A stretch of 64,000 nt of DNA from positions 1 through 64,000 of IMG/VR virus record IMGVR_UViG_3300037245_002163; one strand, written 5' to 3'. The first letter of the stretch is position 1; every line of letters begins with the position of its first letter. The notes under the pieces are model-generated. The model ran no database searches, was not told where the DNA came from, and worked only from the letters and a program-made list of their open reading frames with translations. A program made the position numbers and the translations under genes. Source of the DNA: a virus. Of the stretch, positions 50,370-56,975 are shown piece by piece.

Positions 50370-50596
50370 GACGCACCGCCGTTCCGCTTGTGGTCTTGGT
50401 AGCCGGCCCATTCGTCGATCGTCGGGTGACCGCCGAGCTTGGCGACAACCGCGGTGTACTGCGCGCGAAGCGCATTGTGCTGGCGGCGAAGCTCTTTGCT
50501 TTCCGCGGGGGCGTGCTCTTCGCAGTGGGTCATTTCGAGCCCTTCGATGCGCACGATGAGATGGCGCAACGCGCCCATTAGCTTGAATCGGTCCAT
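50366..50596 (-). CDS. Small helical protein under shared-family promoter
   Basis: 76 residues from ATG 50596 behind AAGGGAACGAAGACC. Helical (LMGALRHLIVRIEGLEM, then ELRRQHNALRAQYTAVVAKL) with a His/Cys pair. First gene of a short operon with the 49869 gene. Function unknown. Confidence 0.55.
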   Translation of the reverse strand: MDRFKLMGALRHLIVRIEGLEMTHCEEHAPAESKELRRQHNALRAQYTAVVAKLGGHPTIDEWAGYQDHKRNGGAS

Positions 50597-50650
50597 GGTC
50601 TTCGTTCCCTTCATGGCTTTCATCGTAGACGGTGGGCCGTACAACGCCAA
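50597..50650 (-). promoter_or_regulatory. Shared-family promoter, leader and palindromic operator
   Basis: Minus-strand TTGGCG (50645-50650), 17-bp spacer, TACGAT (50622-50627), then leader ATGAAGGGAACGAAGACC. ACGGTGGGCCGT (50629-50640) is ACGG-N4-CCGT, 1 bp upstream of the -10. Confidence 0.7.
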
Positions 50651-50704
50651 GTGAGGTAGCTCACCAAAGCAACGATTATCCTCTGAGGGGCGTCAGAAGC
50701 GCAT

Positions 50705-50733
50705 GGGGCTCCGCGTCACCTAGGCATGAGCCC
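50705..50733 (-). terminator. Hairpin at the end of the PTH2 gene
   Basis: GGGCTC (50706-50711) pairs with GAGCCC (50728-50733) just after the PTH2 stop codon. No T-run follows, so termination strength is doubtful. Confidence 0.35.
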
Positions 50734-51068
50734 TAACGGAGCGCGAGCGGGAGCGATGAGAGTAGCCGGGCACCACTTGGCGCAACCGCAACCGCCGTGA
50801 GTTCCCCACCTAGGTCGGGTTCGTGGAAGCAGAGCATTGGCACGCTCGCGCCGGCAAGGCGCTCCACGAGCCCGCTTAGGGCCTCTTTGTCGGGAACGGC
50901 CAGGCACACGAGGTTATTGCTCCGCGTGTGCCAGCGGGCCGCCTGAGCGGGCTGAGCGAGCACGTAGCCCACGAGCGCATGCCCAAGCTGGGCCGCTTGG
51001 AGCCCCGCGGGCAGATCATCGCGTGTGACCGCGTACAGCTTAGAGGCGTCGGCGGGAATCGAACCCAC
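50733..51068 (-). CDS. PTH2-type peptidyl-tRNA hydrolase
   Basis: About 101-111 residues. KLYAVTRDDLPAGLQAAQLG, then HALVGYVL, NLVCLAVPDKEALSGLVERL, FHEPDLGGELTAVAVAP and a final LSSLPLALR match the bacterial/archaeal Pth2 family, which frees tRNA from stalled peptidyl-tRNA. The conserved part begins only a few nt after tRNA-Ile. The sole usual in-frame starts lie inside the tRNA (GTG 51068) or further up; CTG 51038 is an alternative. Gene and tRNA are thus physically joined on one transcript. Confidence 0.8.
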   Translation of the reverse strand: MGSIPADASKLYAVTRDDLPAGLQAAQLGHALVGYVLAQPAQAARWHTRSNNLVCLAVPDKEALSGLVERLAGASVPMLCFHEPDLGGELTAVAVAPSGARLLSSLPLALR

Positions 51069-51117
51069 ATTTCGGACCTCATCAGGGTCCGCATCTTGGC
51101 CGTTAGAACACGACGCC
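51045..51117 (-). tRNA. tRNA-Ile(GAU)
   Basis: 73 nt. Acceptor GGCGTCG pairs with CGACGCC; anticodon stem GGACC/GGTCC with loop CTGATGA (anticodon GAT); T-arm GTGGG-TTCGATT-CCCGC. D-stem is short (TCT/AGA). No encoded CCA. Position 37 is G, unusual for an Ile tRNA, which usually has A there. Confidence 0.75.
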
Positions 51118-51122
51118 GGGGT

Positions 51123-51202
51123 ACGTGGGGGTGGAATCGAACCACCTACCTCCGAGGCAGCACTACGTGCATCCCGGTGCTCTTCCAATGAGCTACCCAC
51201 GC
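51123..51202 (-). tRNA. tRNA-like gene with enlarged anticodon loop
   Basis: 80 nt. Acceptor GCGTGGG/CCCACGT, D-arm GCTC-ATTGGAA-GAGC and T-arm GGTGG-TTCGATT-CCACC are all good. The anticodon stem CCGGG/CTCGG encloses 16 nt (ATGCACGTAGTGCTGC) instead of 7; inside it GCAC-GTA-GTGC forms an extra helix. No standard anticodon can be assigned. It may be a degenerate, intron-like or decoy tRNA. Confidence 0.55.
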
Positions 51203-51237
51203 AAAAAGCCCCAAGCCGCGGTGAAGCGAGTTGGGGC
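51203..51237 (-). terminator. Intrinsic terminator directly upstream of the tRNAs
   Basis: GCCCCAA/TTGGGGC stem (51208-51214 with 51231-51237), followed on the minus strand by TTTTT; the tRNA-like gene starts 1 nt later. It would end the 51301-51504 transcript; tRNA expression then needs read-through or a hidden promoter. Confidence 0.65.
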
Positions 51238-51300
51238 GAAGTGTTCTCTTGCTGCGCGTCAATCGCGCGACCGTCAATGGTGGAAAGGCATGCCCGGAAA

Positions 51301-51504
51301 CTAACGCCGGCTTGTGGGCGTGTCAACGTGTGCGTGCACGGCACACGCTTGGCCGCACTTGCCGCACGTGACCACGTAGGCGCCGTAGCTCCGCTCTAGG
51401 GCGATCGTCGCGACGCATCCGTGTACGGGGCAGAAGGCGTCCACGTTTTCGGGCGGTACGATGTTCTTGGAGTCGGGATCTTCGAACGGCGGTGGGTCGA
51501 CCAT
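51301..51504 (-). CDS. Small zinc-ribbon protein
   Basis: 67 residues from ATG 51504. CPVHGC...VVTCGKCGQAC gives a four-ligand zinc ribbon. TACGCT lies exactly 6 nt before the ATG and there is no ribosome binding site, so leaderless translation is predicted. Role unknown. Confidence 0.6.
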   Translation of the reverse strand: MVDPPPFEDPDSKNIVPPENVDAFCPVHGCVATIALERSYGAYVVTCGKCGQACAVHAHVDTPTSRR

Positions 51505-51510
51505 GGGCGG

Positions 51511-51516
51511 AGCGTA
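51511..51516 (-). promoter_or_regulatory. Leaderless-type -10 box TACGCT
   Basis: Minus-strand TACGCT-CCGCCC-ATG. Nearly identical to TACGCT-CCGGGC-ATG at 7588. It overlaps the end of the T-run of the upstream terminator. Confidence 0.5.
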
Positions 51517-51517
51517 C

Positions 51518-51556
51518 AAAAAAGTGACCCCCCAGAACAGCGTGCTCTGAGGGGTC
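51518..51556 (-). terminator. Intrinsic terminator, minus strand
   Basis: GACCCC (51526-51531) pairs with GGGGTC (51551-51556) with further pairs inside (CAGA/TCTG); on the minus strand it is followed by ACTTTTTTG. It ends the transcript of the 51646-51861 gene. Confidence 0.75.
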
Positions 51557-51645
51557 GAGTGGGAACCCGTAGAAGTCTTGAAGGGATACTACGGAGTGCC
51601 CCTGGGGGCGTGCGTGCGCAGACCAACGCGCTCGCTCGCCCGAAG

Positions 51646-51861
51646 TTAGATGACGTGCTTTACGTAGTCGCATCCCCGCACATCGAAGTCGCGCTCGTAG
51701 GCGACTTCGCGCGCCGCGTCTTCGCTTTGGTACGTCACGTCGTGACCCCACTTGTCGAGTTCGATGCCCTTGCCCGTGCGGGGGTCGACGAATCGTGCGG
51801 GGTGCTGATTGGTGTAGCTCCGGCAAACGGTGCTGACTTCGATTACGACTGCTTTGCTCAT
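51646..51861 (-). CDS. Small unknown protein under shared-family promoter
   Basis: 71 residues from ATG 51861 behind AAGGGAAGAGAGACC. VVIEVSTVCRSYTNQHPARF, then YQSEDAAREVAYERDFDVRG: an alpha/beta small protein. Single-gene transcript bounded by the promoter and a strong terminator. Function unknown. Confidence 0.6.
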   Translation of the reverse strand: MSKAVVIEVSTVCRSYTNQHPARFVDPRTGKGIELDKWGHDVTYQSEDAAREVAYERDFDVRGCDYVKHVI

Positions 51862-51913
51862 GGTCTCTCTTCCCTTCACTCCAAACACTACGGCACACCG
51901 TCTAGCGTGTCAA
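51862..51913 (-). promoter_or_regulatory. Shared-family promoter, leader and palindromic operator
   Basis: Minus-strand TTGACA (51908-51913), 17-bp spacer, TAGTGT (51885-51890), leader TGAAGGGAAGAGAGACC. ACGGCACACCGT (51890-51901) is ACGG-N4-CCGT abutting the -10. Confidence 0.75.
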
Positions 51914-51992
51914 ATGCGCCGTCTAGTTTCCCGCGGGGGTATGGAGAATCCAGCACTTTGCGGGCACTCTGGGAAGCGGAATGGGGGTAACC

Positions 51993-52664
51993 ATGGCCAA
52001 AGAGGAAGTGCTCGCGATTGTGCCGATGCACGATACGAAGGGGAAGCGGGATGCGACGCGTGCGTTCATCCCAGAAGCACATCGGTTCGCCAACTATTGG
52101 GAAAGCCAAGGCTTGGCGACTCACATCGTGGGCGTCGACAACCGGGCCACGAATCACATCCGTCGTCGCGAGTTGATCCACGCGCTGGGGGGCGTGGATC
52201 AGCTTCGGCACTTGGCGATCTTTGCGCACGGTTGGCGCACGGGGATTCAGTTTGGTTTCCGGGTGAACCACGTGGCGGCTCTCGCGCGGCATATCACTGC
52301 GGTGTCGATAGACGACTCGCCGATCGTCACGCTCTACTGTTGCAGCACGGCTCAGGGGGATGCTGGCGGCGACGGGGGCTTTGCCGATGAGCTACGCGAT
52401 GCGCTTTGCGAGCAAGGGTTCACGGGGTGCCGGGTCGATGCGCATTCGACGCGTGGGCATACGACGCGCAATCCGCACGTGCGGCGTTTCGAAGGGGAGG
52501 GGAGCCACTACGGGGGCCAAGGTGGGCATCCCATCGTGCGGCCCCGCGGCAAGCATTGGGCGCGGTGGAAGCGTGCGCTCCGTGACCGTGACGACGTGCT
52601 CCGTTACCGCTTCCCCCAAATGGGCACGGCCGAAGTGCATGACTGGCTTTGGAGCGTCGCGTAG
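51993..52664 (+). CDS. Caspase-like (clan CD-type) protein, putative
   Basis: 223 residues from ATG 51993 with GGGGG upstream (ATG 51981 is also possible). LRHLAIFAHGWRTGIQFG (His79) and SPIVTLYCCSTAQG (Cys116/117) form the His...Cys pair, each after a hydrophobic strand, that marks caspase/gingipain-type folds. GGDGGFADELRDALCEQG follows the Cys. The basic, His-rich C-terminus is atypical. It could be a protease aimed at host or rival proteins; activity is unproven. Confidence 0.5.
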   Translation: MAKEEVLAIVPMHDTKGKRDATRAFIPEAHRFANYWESQGLATHIVGVDNRATNHIRRRELIHALGGVDQLRHLAIFAHGWRTGIQFGFRVNHVAALARHITAVSIDDSPIVTLYCCSTAQGDAGGDGGFADELRDALCEQGFTGCRVDAHSTRGHTTRNPHVRRFEGEGSHYGGQGGHPIVRPRGKHWARWKRALRDRDDVLRYRFPQMGTAEVHDWLWSVA

Positions 52665-52668
52665 CCTC

Positions 52669-52697
52669 TTGACCGGAGCTTGCGCGTTGGGATAGGG
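52669..52697 (+). promoter_or_regulatory. Possible promoter for the 52736 gene
   Basis: TTGACC (52669-52674) with GATAGG/ATAGGG at 16-17 bp spacing. Confidence 0.45.
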
Positions 52698-52735
52698 TCA
52701 GCGCCCCCCAGAGGACGCCGGAAAGTGACTCCCCC

Positions 52736-53008
52736 ATGTTCAAGACTCAAATACCCAACGGCATTGACTACTACGCTGAGAAAGACCGGACACCCCCCGA
52801 ATACGTGGTGATCTGGCAAGACGCTACCGGGCGCTGGCATCCCGACCGATGGACTAGCCTTCGGGCGGAAGCGCGACGGCGCGTTCGGGCGGTACGTGCG
52901 AACCGAGGGTGCATTGCCGCGCTCAGTCTTTCGCATATCGAAGAGTGCCCACGTCCTGCCAATCTCGTGAAGCACGGGTCGCATTACCGTACGTACGTCT
53001 TGGGCTAG
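52736..53008 (+). CDS. Small unknown protein
   Basis: 90 residues. EYVVIWQDATGRWHPDRWTS, then basic helix LRAEARRRVRAVRANRG. Possibly nucleic-acid binding by charge; not recognised. Confidence 0.45.
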   Translation: MFKTQIPNGIDYYAEKDRTPPEYVVIWQDATGRWHPDRWTSLRAEARRRVRAVRANRGCIAALSLSHIEECPRPANLVKHGSHYRTYVLG

Positions 53009-53141
53009 CGCCGCTTTAGTCGCCAGCGAGCAAAGAAGTGCTCCCACCACGCATGGGGTCGAGTGAACCGCATGCTTTCAGCCTAAGCAAGATTCTGGCG
53101 CATTGGTAATGTGCCTTACTGGCCGTAGTCGATCGATCGTC

Positions 53142-53169
53142 TATCTTGAAGGGGAAGGGACGAACGACC
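53142..53169 (+). promoter_or_regulatory. Leader and -10 box related to the shared family
   Basis: TATCTT (53142-53147) followed by GAAGGGGAAGGGACGAACGACC and ATG 53170. The leader is a variant of AAGGGAACGAAGACC; the -35 is poor and only a CCGT half-site is seen. Confidence 0.4.
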
Positions 53170-53712
53170 ATGACCAGCAAAACATTCCTACGGACCCGGA
53201 CTTTCAAGAGCGAGCGCGACGCGATTCGCTCGATTCCGGCGCTCCGCAAAGACAACCCGCGTGACCGTTACGGCGCCACGCCCACGAATCCCAGCAAGGC
53301 GGAGTGGATCGTCACGCGCTACGTGGGCGAGTCGAGCTTTTCGATGCCCGTGCAAGAGACCGTGAAGTTCGGCGTGCTCTTCGGCAAGCCCGAAGGCGAT
53401 GGCATCATGGACGGCTGCACCACGCAAGACATTGAACGCGATGGCGTTCACGTCGGCACCATCGAATGTGAATGGGTCGTGGACTACGAAAGCCCGTGCA
53501 GCCGCACTCAGGTCCGCAAGGGCACGGAATGCTACATCCTGACATTCCAGAACGGGCACCCCTTCGACACCTGTGAGTTCCGCTTCGAGATCGTGACCGG
53601 CTATCACAAGAGCAACGAAGGCGACGACGCGTCGCAGACCTACGTCACCGTGTACCCGAACGCCCGCAAGGCCCTTGCCGCCGCCAAACGATTCAGCAAG
53701 GCGGTGCTCTAA
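53170..53712 (+). CDS. Unknown protein
   Basis: 180 residues from ATG 53170. Beta-rich centre (ETVKFGVLFGKPEGDGIMDG, GTIECEWVVDYESPCSRTQV) with several Cys, C-terminal basic helix. Unrecognised; first gene of a plus-strand group of four. Confidence 0.5.
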   Translation: MTSKTFLRTRTFKSERDAIRSIPALRKDNPRDRYGATPTNPSKAEWIVTRYVGESSFSMPVQETVKFGVLFGKPEGDGIMDGCTTQDIERDGVHVGTIECEWVVDYESPCSRTQVRKGTECYILTFQNGHPFDTCEFRFEIVTGYHKSNEGDDASQTYVTVYPNARKALAAAKRFSKAVL

Positions 53713-53975
53713 TGATGCAGGCCGCGCAGCGAGCACGCCTAGAGGCGCTAGAGAACGGGCACGCCGTGCATCGGCACGGGTGCTTCGGCAAGGCCACGCC
53801 GCAGCCGGGGCTTGGCTACTTTTGTGAGGCGTGCGAACGCACCGTGTCAGTTGCCGATGTGGAGTCGGTTTACACGAGCACGGACGTTCACGCGCATGAT
53901 CTCCGCGTCTTGATCAAGGCGCTGGACGACGCGGAAGACCGCATTGCAGAGCTAGAGGATAGGAGCGTACGATGA
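53712..53975 (+). CDS. Small zinc-binding-type protein
   Basis: 87 residues. HRHGCFGKATPQ and YFCEACERTVSV give a C/H...CxxC zinc site; the C-terminal helix is acidic. Overlaps both neighbours, so co-translated. Confidence 0.55.
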   Translation: MMQAAQRARLEALENGHAVHRHGCFGKATPQPGLGYFCEACERTVSVADVESVYTSTDVHAHDLRVLIKALDDAEDRIAELEDRSVR

Positions 53976-54319
53976 CCGATACTCCCAAGCTGAGCACCAT
54001 CGCGAAGCTAAACGATCACGCGCGCAAGCACGGCTCTTGTCGGCTTGTGGCGACCGCATGCGTGTCTGCGCTGGCCCCGGCCAAGCTCAGCGCGCTCATG
54101 AAGCTCGTGAAGGGCTACGACGCCTTCGATGAGGCCGGCATGCTCGATGGGAACGACCCCCACGGGGAGCACGACTTCGGTGCGCTCGACTTCGAGAAGG
54201 TGACCTACTTTTGGAAGTTCGATTACTACGCCGACGCGAGCTACAGCCTAGGCGCGCAGAACGCCGCGGACCCCAGCACGGCGCGCGTGCTCACGGTCAT
54301 GCTCGCGTCGGAGTATTGA
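53972..54319 (+). CDS. DUF3768 family protein
   Basis: 115 residues. TIAKLNDHARKHG, NDPHGEHDFGALDF, FWKFDYY and the C-terminal STARVLTVMLASEY match the DUF3768 pattern, found mainly in proteobacteria, plasmids and phages. Biochemical role unknown. It is the clearest host-range hint in the window. Confidence 0.8.
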   Translation: MTDTPKLSTIAKLNDHARKHGSCRLVATACVSALAPAKLSALMKLVKGYDAFDEAGMLDGNDPHGEHDFGALDFEKVTYFWKFDYYADASYSLGAQNAADPSTARVLTVMLASEY

Positions 54320-54325
54320 TCGCGA

Positions 54326-54331
54326 TAGGCT
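54326..54331 (+). promoter_or_regulatory. Leaderless-type -10 box TAGGCT
   Basis: TAGGCT, 6 nt (CCGCGG), GTG 54338; same spacer style as the 7588 and 51504 genes. Confidence 0.4.
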
Positions 54332-54337
54332 CCGCGG

Positions 54338-54562
54338 GTGGTGAAGACCCCCGCCATCGAAATCGATATCGACAAGGTGCTCTCCAAGAGTGAGAGCGCC
54401 TTTCGCGTTATGACGCAAGGCAAGGTGGTGTGGCTCCCGAAGAGCCAGCTCGAAGCGTTGAACATCGAAGCGTTGAACGAGGCGCACGGCAACCGCACGA
54501 CGCTTTGCTGTTTGCAGATCCCGAAGTGGCTTGCTGACAAGATGCAGCTCAAAGGGATCTAG
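54338..54562 (+). CDS. Small unknown protein
   Basis: 74 residues from GTG. KVVWLPKSQLEALNIEALNE and KWLADKMQLKGI at the end. Convergent with the terminase gene, overlapping by 4 nt. Unrecognised. Confidence 0.5.
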   Translation: MVKTPAIEIDIDKVLSKSESAFRVMTQGKVVWLPKSQLEALNIEALNEAHGNRTTLCCLQIPKWLADKMQLKGI

Positions 54563-56148
54563 GTGCCGAATGCGGCGTCTTCTTCGTCTTCGCCAAGCAT
54601 GACGCTTTCCCAATCGCCTTCACCCTCTTGATCGTCTTCGTCGCCATCGTCTTCGTCGCCGAACGCAAACGAAAAGCCACCGGCCTTGGCCGCTTCGTTC
54701 GCAAACCACCACGCCATTACGAGATCGTCGTGCGCCCCGATGCCTTGTAGCTTGCCTTCGATGTAGCCGAACATGCTCATTTCTTCGATCCAGAGATCCG
54801 TTTGCTGCCGGCTGTACGCGTCGCCGCGGGGGATGATGACCTTCTGGTTCTCTAGTAGGATGCGGAGCCCCGGAACGCCGCGGTCGAGCGGGTACTTGTT
54901 CGTCGCGAGCGTGACAAACTCTTTGACGGGGAGATCGGTCAAGCGCCGCATTTCGTCCGTGTAAATCTGTTGCATCGCATTCGACTCGATGAAGATCAGA
55001 CCAGGGTCGTACGCCAGTGCGTCGCGCGTGATTTGCTCTAGCTGTTGGTTGAACGGCAAGCCTTTGGTGCGGTTGATCTCGACGGGGATCACATTGCCTT
55101 GGCGATCCTTGGCGATGGTGTAGACAACGAAGTAGTCGGCGCCGACGTTGGCACTGCGCGCGATATCGACGCCCATGTACGTTTGCCAGCCGCGTTGCTT
55201 GATCTCCGCAAGCGAGGGGCGCAACTTGAGCACGGGGTCGAAGAGCGGTGGGAACAAGTGTGTTGGAAAGATGCTCAGCTCATCGCTGATCGGTTCGCAT
55301 AGAATCTCGCGTGTGAAGCTGACGGTGCCGATCTCTTCGCGCTTGTCATAGAGCCGTTTCAGCGTCCATCGCCAAGGGAACAGCGCGCGCTCGTCGCCGG
55401 TATCCTTGTCGCGGATAATGCCGGGGTACTTTTTGAACACGTATTGCGTATTGTGCCGAAGGAACCCCCATAGGTCGGCGGCGTGGTACGGCGTCCCGAC
55501 GCACACGAGCTGGCCTTCGGGCGTGAGCATGTTTGTGATCGCGCTCTTGAAGTATTCGATGTTCTTTTTGCGGACGGTTTCGCTCCACATATCCTCATCG
55601 TTTAGAACGTCGTCAGCGATGATGTACTTGGGGTGACGACCGCGCACCTTTTTGCCGTAGCCGATGGCCCGGATGCGCGAGCCGTTGGTAAGCCGCGCGT
55701 CGCTTCTGTTGAGCCGTGTGCGCGTGCCCTTGCCTTCGTTCTGCGGAACCAAGTGTTGCAGCTCAGGGATATCGATCATCCCCCGCAAGTTGTCGCGTCC
55801 ATAGATGATGATATCGAGGAATTCCATCGCACCATCGAGCGTCGCGCTAAACATGTAGACTTCGCATCCGGGCTCCGACCATGCGCGCCAGATCGGGTAC
55901 GCGTACGAAAAGAACGTGCTCTTCGAATGGTCACGTGCGGCGTTGATTGCGATGCGCCGGTTGTCGTGAACCAAGTCGCCCCAATCCATGAGATGCGGCC
56001 CGATCTCTAGCCCCAGAATATCCTTTGCGAACAAGCAAAGATCATTCTTTAGAAGCTCTTGATACAGGGCTTGCCAGTAAGGGTCGTCTTCGGCCCCCTG
56101 CATTTCGAGGATCAGCTCATCGACTTCGGCGGTGCTCAGGCTCGACAC
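54559..56148 (-). CDS. terL: Terminase large subunit
   Basis: 529 residues from GTG. ATPase: Walker A NAARDHSKST (about 69-78), Walker B KYIIADDVLND (about 173-183) and C-motif VCVGTPYH. RNase H-like nuclease: MGVDIARS (first Asp), LIFIESNAM (Glu/Asn) and GAHDDLVMAWWF (last Asp pair). It cuts and pumps DNA into heads. The C-terminus is very acidic (DEDDGDEDDQEGEGD). It lies on the strand opposite to the head-region genes at 57.3 kb on. Confidence 0.95.
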   Translation of the reverse strand: MSSLSTAEVDELILEMQGAEDDPYWQALYQELLKNDLCLFAKDILGLEIGPHLMDWGDLVHDNRRIAINAARDHSKSTFFSYAYPIWRAWSEPGCEVYMFSATLDGAMEFLDIIIYGRDNLRGMIDIPELQHLVPQNEGKGTRTRLNRSDARLTNGSRIRAIGYGKKVRGRHPKYIIADDVLNDEDMWSETVRKKNIEYFKSAITNMLTPEGQLVCVGTPYHAADLWGFLRHNTQYVFKKYPGIIRDKDTGDERALFPWRWTLKRLYDKREEIGTVSFTREILCEPISDELSIFPTHLFPPLFDPVLKLRPSLAEIKQRGWQTYMGVDIARSANVGADYFVVYTIAKDRQGNVIPVEINRTKGLPFNQQLEQITRDALAYDPGLIFIESNAMQQIYTDEMRRLTDLPVKEFVTLATNKYPLDRGVPGLRILLENQKVIIPRGDAYSRQQTDLWIEEMSMFGYIEGKLQGIGAHDDLVMAWWFANEAAKAGGFSFAFGDEDDGDEDDQEGEGDWESVMLGEDEEDAAFGT

Positions 56149-56311
56149 GATCCGTAGTCTTACACGCTTTGTACCGTTCGATCACAGCACGCGGCGGCTC
56201 CGCGGCGCGCAGCGGTAAGTGATCCTTGCCGTACCACCGTTCCATTGGACCGATGCGCAGAAGTGCCGTCCCACTAGGCACGTCTTTGAATACAATCGTG
56301 GCTTTTGCCAT
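56117..56311 (-). CDS. Small unknown protein upstream of terminase
   Basis: 64 residues, ribosome binding site AGGGGGA 8 nt before ATG 56311. TIVFKDVPSGTALLRIGPME, then a basic tail. Overlaps the terminase start by 32 nt. Its place would suit a small terminase subunit, but the length and lack of HTH argue against that. Confidence 0.55.
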   Translation of the reverse strand: MAKATIVFKDVPSGTALLRIGPMERWYGKDHLPLRAAEPPRAVIERYKACKTTDRVEPEHRRSR

Positions 56312-56349
56312 GAGTATCGTCCCCCTAAGTTGTCAGTTGTTTGCCGGTC

Positions 56350-56556
56350 TCAGACGCGGGGCTGCTTTTGCCCTACGTGTAACGGACGGGGGCGTTTCGG
56401 TGGTTTCTTTTCGTAGGCGTCACACGGGAACCGCGCACCTACGAAGATATTGGACCGCTCCATCCAACAGAGTTTGCAACGTACACGACCGCCATGAGCT
56501 TCCCACCAATGCGATGCGTGATAAGGCTTGTCACTCCAATGAATCCCCACGGCCAT
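56350..56556 (-). CDS. Small zinc-binding-type protein
   Basis: 68 residues from ATG 56556. YHASHWWEAHGGRVRCKLCW, then FPCDAYEKK; CxxC plus a third Cys and several His. Basic C-terminus. Unknown. Confidence 0.5.
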   Translation of the reverse strand: MAVGIHWSDKPYHASHWWEAHGGRVRCKLCWMERSNIFVGARFPCDAYEKKPPKRPRPLHVGQKQPRV

Positions 56557-56606
56557 CTGTTTAGCCAAACGAAGTGGCCACGTCCAGGGATGACGGCATT
56601 TTCCTG

Positions 56607-56975
56607 TTATGGGCGCTCGCCGCTCGACCCGCCTGTAGGCGTGTAGCGACTGAGCCAACGCTCTTCGACGGGGCGCTGGTGCCGGCGTGCGTGCTTGATC
56701 CCCTCTTGCATGCCGTCCGTGAGCCCGCGGTCCATGTAGACCGCCGTGAGGTCGGAGCGCAGCATGATCTCGCGCGCAGCGAGCATGCCCAGCACGCGGT
56801 GCTCAGGGATCGTGTCGTCCAGCACCCGCGTGTACAGCAAATGACTGGCGAACGGGCTCTCTCCGCGCAGAAGCGAATCGAACAAGCACGCTTCGGCATA
56901 CGCCTCATTATCCTCTACTTCGCCGGAGTACGGCGATTCGATGATCACGATCTTCAAGCGTGGCTCGTCAGACAT
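56607..56975 (-). CDS. DUF7768 / nucleoside deoxyribosyltransferase-like protein
   Basis: 122 residues from ATG 56975. KIVIIESPYSGEVEDNEAYA, FDSLLRGESPFASHLLYT, then AVYMDRGLTDGMQEGIKHA fit the DUF7768 family, related in fold to nucleoside 2-deoxyribosyltransferases (phosphate-binding SPYSG and YxDxG motif). It may act on nucleotides or base modification. GGATAATGAG occurs here (EDNEAYA), on the minus strand. Confidence 0.7.
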   Translation of the reverse strand: MSDEPRLKIVIIESPYSGEVEDNEAYAEACLFDSLLRGESPFASHLLYTRVLDDTIPEHRVLGMLAAREIMLRSDLTAVYMDRGLTDGMQEGIKHARRHQRPVEERWLSRYTPTGGSSGERP

